Assembly: GCA_000231825.2 (NCBI GenBank)
Contig: JH720338.1
Coordinates: forward strand, 297,339-361,338
Direction: 5' to 3'
DNA: 64,000 nt
Source: Tetrahymena elliotti 4EA
Lineage: Eukaryota; Ciliophora; Oligohymenophorea; Hymenostomatida; Tetrahymenidae
Part shown: positions 59,133-64,000 of the stretch, one piece after another
Position numbering within the stretch: the first letter of the stretch is position 1
Layout of the letters: each line of letters begins with the position of its first letter
Program-made: the position numbers and the translations under genes
Notes under the pieces: model-generated
Databases searched by the model: none
What the model saw: the letters and a program-made list of their open reading frames with translations, nothing else
Told to the model about the DNA's origin: nothing

Positions 59133-62100
59133 TCAAAAAGGAACAACTATGTTGTTTTCAAGGAAATATTTTTTATAATCATTTAAAATGTTTACTATTT
59201 AATCTTTTTATTTTGTTCTCATAATATTTGATCCTGCTGCACTAATTCTTATTAATCCTATTAACGCTTCTAAAGAATATCTTTCCTAATTAATTTTATC
59301 AATTTTAAATAAATACACTCAGAATAAAATTGTTTGTTTACTTTATTTATATTTATGAAACTTTGAACTTCATCTAAGTCTTATGACTGACACATGTTTA
59401 AATAAGCCTCTACAAATGCACGTTGTAATTTCTCTTTATTTTAATTTTTAGATAGAGATTAAACTTTATTTTATATTGTTTAGAAGTCTCTCTGCATTTG
59501 TAACCTGCCAAAATCGTTTATCTAATTAAATAAAAAGAAAAAAAATTATTTCAATTTATTAATAAGAAAATTATACTTTTTTTATTTTAGAAAATGCTTC
59601 AATAAGTTATTTGTATGAGTAATCTATTAGTATGCAAAAGATTTCTTCTTAAACTTATTCAGGTACTGAACCACCACCTGTACTTCTAAGTTATTCTTTT
59701 TAATCAACAATAATTTAGCAAAAACGTTCTACATAAGTGCTAGTTTAACCTATTTCGTTACTAGATAGTTCCCATTTGTTATTTGGAATAGATGCAAAGA
59801 TTTAGTCTGATCTAGCAAATTAAGGAGCATAATCAATGAATATTAAGCTCTTTAATTCTTCATGTATATTTTGATAATATTCAGTCTCAAATTAATCAAA
59901 ATTCTTATCATACATATACTATTTATTTATTTATTAAAATTTATTAAAATTTGAGAACAAAAAATATATTTACTTAAATGATTGGGATAAGCTTTTTGTA
60001 TGTAAATAGTAAGTAGTCAAAAGATTCTATAGCTATAATTCTTTCAGATATCCCTTTTAATTATTTGGATTGTAATTAGGAAGGAGGAATTAATTTTTTA
60101 ATTGTCTAAAAGCAGGATATATTATTCTCTAGATAAACTTTAGCCAAATTTTTATGGTTTTTCTAAAGTTTTAATGAGTTATTAACTTAGGAAAATCTGT
60201 TAATATTCTATTCAAGTTAATTAGGATCATCGAGCTTTTAAACTCCTTAAAGAACTAATTTTTCCATAAGTTGAGCTTAGATGCTACTATCTAGAAAAGA
60301 ATTTACAATATAATAAATATAAAAGTTTAAGTTTTATTTAATGCATTTAATAATTTGAGGAGTAGCAGGTCTTACAGTGTCTATCAACTCTAAGTATTCT
60401 TCAAAGGAGTTCATTAATTTTTAAGAGCTGTTTGAAATAACTATTTATTCTTTAGAATATTTCTATGATTCGAAAATTTCTCTCATATTGAAATTGCAAA
60501 TATCTTCCTCATTTGAAATGCTATTAGATTTCTCTTTAATTTAGCTTTCTTCTCCATTTTCCTTATGATTCATAATATTGTATTTTTTATTAAATTTTCT
60601 AAAGTAAGAAGCTGATCTTTATTTATTAGAGGTCTCATTATCCTTTTTAATCTCAACCTAGAAGGGATTGTCTGTTTTAAATGTATTTAAGTTATATTCA
60701 AACACATCCTTCACATTATCATTCAAATCTAAGGGCTTAAAAGAATAACTTTTCATTACTCTTAATATTCTGTGAATACTCTTAATCTCTCCCTTTTCAA
60801 TGAAAGAATAGCTAACTCCCTATGTTATAGGAAGCCTTTTCCAATTTTCGCTCTACAAAGTAGATATGACAGCAACCTGAGCAATGTGATGGTAATGATC
60901 AATATATGCCTCACATTTATCAGATATAAAATTTTATAACCTAATTATTTAGTGAAAGGAAAATAATCATTAAATAGATCTTCTTTATTAATCATAATTT
61001 TAAACTTAATTTGTATTTACAAATTAAAAAATTTTGTCAATAATTATTTTTTTTCATGCCCATCAATCATACCAATTTTCATTTTATTCATTTTAAAATT
61101 CAAAAATTTAATAAAATTATTGATTGAATACTCGAAAAATGCAAAGCAAAAGTATCCTATTCTATTATCTTAATAAAGATAAATTGATCACTATTGTAAT
61201 CATTATACTTATTTTTGTTTTTGAGGTAAAATAGAAAATTATTTATCAAATTTATTTTATTTAAAATTTGAAGATAAATTTTTGATTTAATTTATTCAAA
61301 AAAGGAATATTTCATATTTTTTTGGCAAACTAATTTTTTAAGTTATTTTTTATTGAAAAATGGGATTTGATTTATGATTGATAATTTCAATTTTTAAGAT
61401 TTTAATTATTTATTAAATAAGAGATGGGATTTTAATTTAATTTTACTTAGTGAATAGTTTTATTTTTTTAAATCAATTAAATTAGTTTTAAGCTAAATGT
61501 AAAAATATAAAGTGTTAGAAAGACTAATTACTGGTGTGAAGGAGAATTAGAAAAGCTCTCACCAATACCTAGAAAAATATTCACATACTCAAGGAATTGC
61601 CTGATCATTAAATGAGAAAAAGACTATATTTAATTAGATGGTTATATAATCAGACCTACTTTACGTTGTATTTCAATCCAATAAATATCTTTATTTTTAA
61701 TATATAAATTTTTAACTGATTCTAAAAATTCTAAGAATTCTTATTTTTCTTCGCTATCTACTTTATTAATGAAATCTTGATTTTAATCTGGGTTAAGTTG
61801 TAAATGAAAGGCTAGACAGTTTGAATAGCAGTTCATAAATTCACAATACTTATGAAGGAGAATTCTACAAAAGATTAAAAATTAATCTTTCTATATTGAT
61901 GGTAGTAAATTGGCTATATTGAATCTTCTTTCATCATATTCAGAAACATAAAATCCCACCTCTTCTCTAAACTAATCAAACGCATATCTAACCTAAATTA
62001 ATTAAATTTGATACTTATTTAAATGTTGTTTTGAATTAGAAATGCTTACTATTTAGTCAACGTATAAATGAATATTAGTAGTAAATAACTCAGAATATGG

Positions 62101-63578
62101 CTTGATTTCATCGCAAAAATGCTTTTATAAATAGAAGTAACTGTGCATGACTGTGAAATACTTGGCAGGTGAGTAATTAAAAATAATTTTTTCTGCACTA
62201 GATTAAATGCATTTCTTAAACAATTATATTTTATCCTGTATAAACTATTCTATATTTTGCAAACACCTGTACTTCTTAAGTAAATTATTCTCATCATTAT
62301 CTTAACTTTTTTCTTCCATAATTTATTGCTTTGCTTAATTAAGTTTAGGAATAACAGTGTGGGCATCAAGTAAACAATCATCACTTTCTATATCTTTAAT
62401 TTTATTATTAAGCTCACCAAATTATTTCTACATGAGATTCAATTAATTCAAAACTTCCTAAAATAAATTGTGAAAATAAAAAATGAGATTTTAATGGAAA
62501 ATAAAATATTTTTCAATCATGATGAATGTAAAAATAAATACTTTTTAATATCAATAATTTACTTTCGTTCTAGTTATGCGCTTTTTAAGAGAAGTAATAT
62601 GGTTTGTTTATGTAACTAAATGCTATTTAGTAGATTTAAGTGTTAATCTAGTGCTCTAAATTGATGATATTTAATTAGAATTGACCTTATAAATCTAATC
62701 TATTAACTTGAATCCCTATGCTATATTGTCATAATGTTTCATGCAATTTTCATTTAGCTTTTCACCTATTATATTACTCCAGTTGTTTAAAATTTGCTCT
62801 CTCTTTTCCACTTCTTCTTATGGCAAAATTTATGGTAACTTTCTAAACTCTAATTCTATTAACTCAGTTTCTGATGTTTTTTCTAAAATATAAGGCTTAT
62901 CAATAGAACGTAATACTTCTTTTAATTACTTTTCTTTTTCTTCCTTTACCTTCTCTTCCTACTATTCTTTTGACATTCTCAACTTACTCTGCTAAAAAAT
63001 TTTTAGTGATTTCTCACCAAATTCTGAATCACTTTTTGGTGTTCCATCTGCCTAGGAATTTTCTTTTTCAAGTTTCTCTAATGTTTTTATTTCTTCTTCA
63101 TCGACTTTTTATAAAAATGATATTAATTGCTTATTTAAGACCTTGCTTATGCGAAAGATTATATGAATATTTATGCTCTATTTACTTAAATCGAAGAAAA
63201 CTTTATTAAGTGAAGCTTGATCTTATTTGCTTAAAGCCTATCTAATCATATCAAGAGTGACCAATTATTGCTATGGCTTATCAATGTATTTAGATGCTAG
63301 ATCATTAAACTAGTCTTTGAGAAAATTTAGCATATATATGAGCTGATTTAAAATAATGAAATACTTAAAAATCTTGAAAAATGTATCTAGCTAGAATATG
63401 TAATAAAGAACTAATTTTTTATTTGTATTAAATTTTTTTAGTTTATTTCTTAAAATAATGTCACGTTGATAATTTCTAATAATTAATATTAATAATAATC
63501 ATAAATCTTTGTTTTATAAATTTATTCATCGTAATCTCTCCAAATCTGATGCACCAACAATTGCTGATAAGAAGCCAT
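59133..63578 (-). CDS. VPS50: VPS50 (syndetin) homologue, EARP tethering-complex subunit
   Basis: VPS50/CCDC132 is the subunit that distinguishes the EARP complex (with VPS51, VPS52 and VPS53) from GARP and directs endosome-to-plasma-membrane recycling. The gene runs from ATG 63578 (MASYQQLLVHQIWRDYDEQI) to TGA 59135-59133 with several short introns (for example near 62465-62560 and 61530-60965). Family blocks appear in order: an N-terminal coiled-coil part (EVEKREQILNNWSNIIGEKL; STRLTLKSTKQHL), a middle part (IYWIEIQRKVGLII; then EAYIDHYHHIAQ with LQSENWKRLP), EEYLELIDTVRPATPQIIK, and the C-terminal block LIDYSYKQLIEAFSKIKK, RLQMQRDFQTIQNKVQSL, LQRAFVEAYLN and a last exon ending FLENNIVVPF. 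The first exon junction is uncertain because no GTA donor fits. Length is about 1,000 residues or more. Confidence 0.85.
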
Positions 63579-64000
63579 TTTAGATTAAAAAATTTTATGC
63601 AAAATTAAAAAAAACACGATTAACATTTTTCGCAGACTTAAACATAAATTATTATCATTACTACTACTCTACTCTCTACTCACTCTCTACTATCAATAAA
63701 TTAATTTATTTAATGTTCAAACAACAAAATAATTTTTTAATCAAATAAAAAATCTTGTTAGCAAAATCATTTTTTTGGGTAGAATTATAAATTTATTGAC
63801 TTATCATTATTTTAGAGATATGAATTTAATGTGATAATTTATTCATTTATCTTTCTATCAATTTATGAAATTTTTATCTATCTATCTATCTAAGTATTTA
63901 AGATAAAAAGGAGTTTATTTTAAAACTAATAACAAATAAAGTAATACTAAAACAATAATTATCATGTAATATTTAAATAAGTAATATAAAATAAATATAA
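63579..64000. other. Upstream region of VPS50 with a CT-rich run
   Basis: It contains a CTACT/CTCT-rich stretch near 63658-63693 and a TATC microsatellite near 63878-63893. The CT-rich run on the plus strand is a GA-rich run relative to VPS50 and lies about 80-115 bp before its ATG, a possible promoter element. No further gene was seen to the window edge. Confidence 0.45.

Noticed and set aside
1..64000. Chromosome breakage sequence or tRNA/rRNA genes
   Set aside because: No 15-bp breakage consensus was noticed by eye, as expected for macronuclear DNA, and no GC-rich tRNA-like clover or rRNA block was found. A covariance-model scan would be decisive.

Overview
The window reads as ciliate macronuclear DNA, most like Tetrahymena. 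It is very AT-rich. Long protein frames are full of in-frame TAA and TAG, which must be read as glutamine, and every gene ends at TGA (genetic code 6). Introns are short and AT-rich, and nearly all begin GTAA or GTA and end AG. Standard-code ORF calls are therefore fragments of longer genes, and all genes below were read with code 6 and spliced by eye.

Layout. 1-23.6 kb, plus strand: a tandem cluster of very large PAS-domain, multi-pass membrane proteins of the ciliate 'tiny macrocysts' (TmcB-like) type. It has two intact genes (the first cut by the window edge, the second 1,842 aa) and two decayed copies (7,985-9,330 and 21,060-23,551). 19.2-35.2 kb, plus strand: a small family of four-TM, tetraspanin-shaped proteins with two intact genes (29,814 and 34,274) and one decayed copy (19,201). 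Long AT-rich intergenic DNA lies between them, including a GC-richer 95-bp element with nested palindromes at 31,831-31,925.

36-46 kb, minus strand: a B-box zinc-finger/coiled-coil gene (36,079-38,965) whose middle appears to be made of 22 consecutive three-nucleotide exons, each one codon in phase 0, separated by introns of about 52-68 bp (one of 153 bp). This micro-exon array is the most unusual object in the window. It is followed by a 6.1-kb WD40-repeat gene (39,840-45,948).

47-49.3 kb, minus strand: pescadillo (PES1/Nop7), a 60S ribosome biogenesis factor. 50.6-58.3 kb: three copies of a ciliate two-TM surface-protein-like family. One is intact (53,068-55,231, 681 aa). One is a decayed inverted copy forming a palindrome of about 4.5 kb centred at 52,870. 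One is a decayed direct copy. 59.1-63.6 kb, minus strand: VPS50/syndetin, a subunit of the EARP endosomal-recycling tether.

Housekeeping genes (PES1, VPS50, WD40) are thus interleaved with fast-duplicating membrane-protein families and their pseudogenes. No rRNA, tRNA, CRISPR or telomere was seen. Exon boundaries are inferred from splice-site consensus, frame continuity and comparison between paralogues in the window, not from transcripts.
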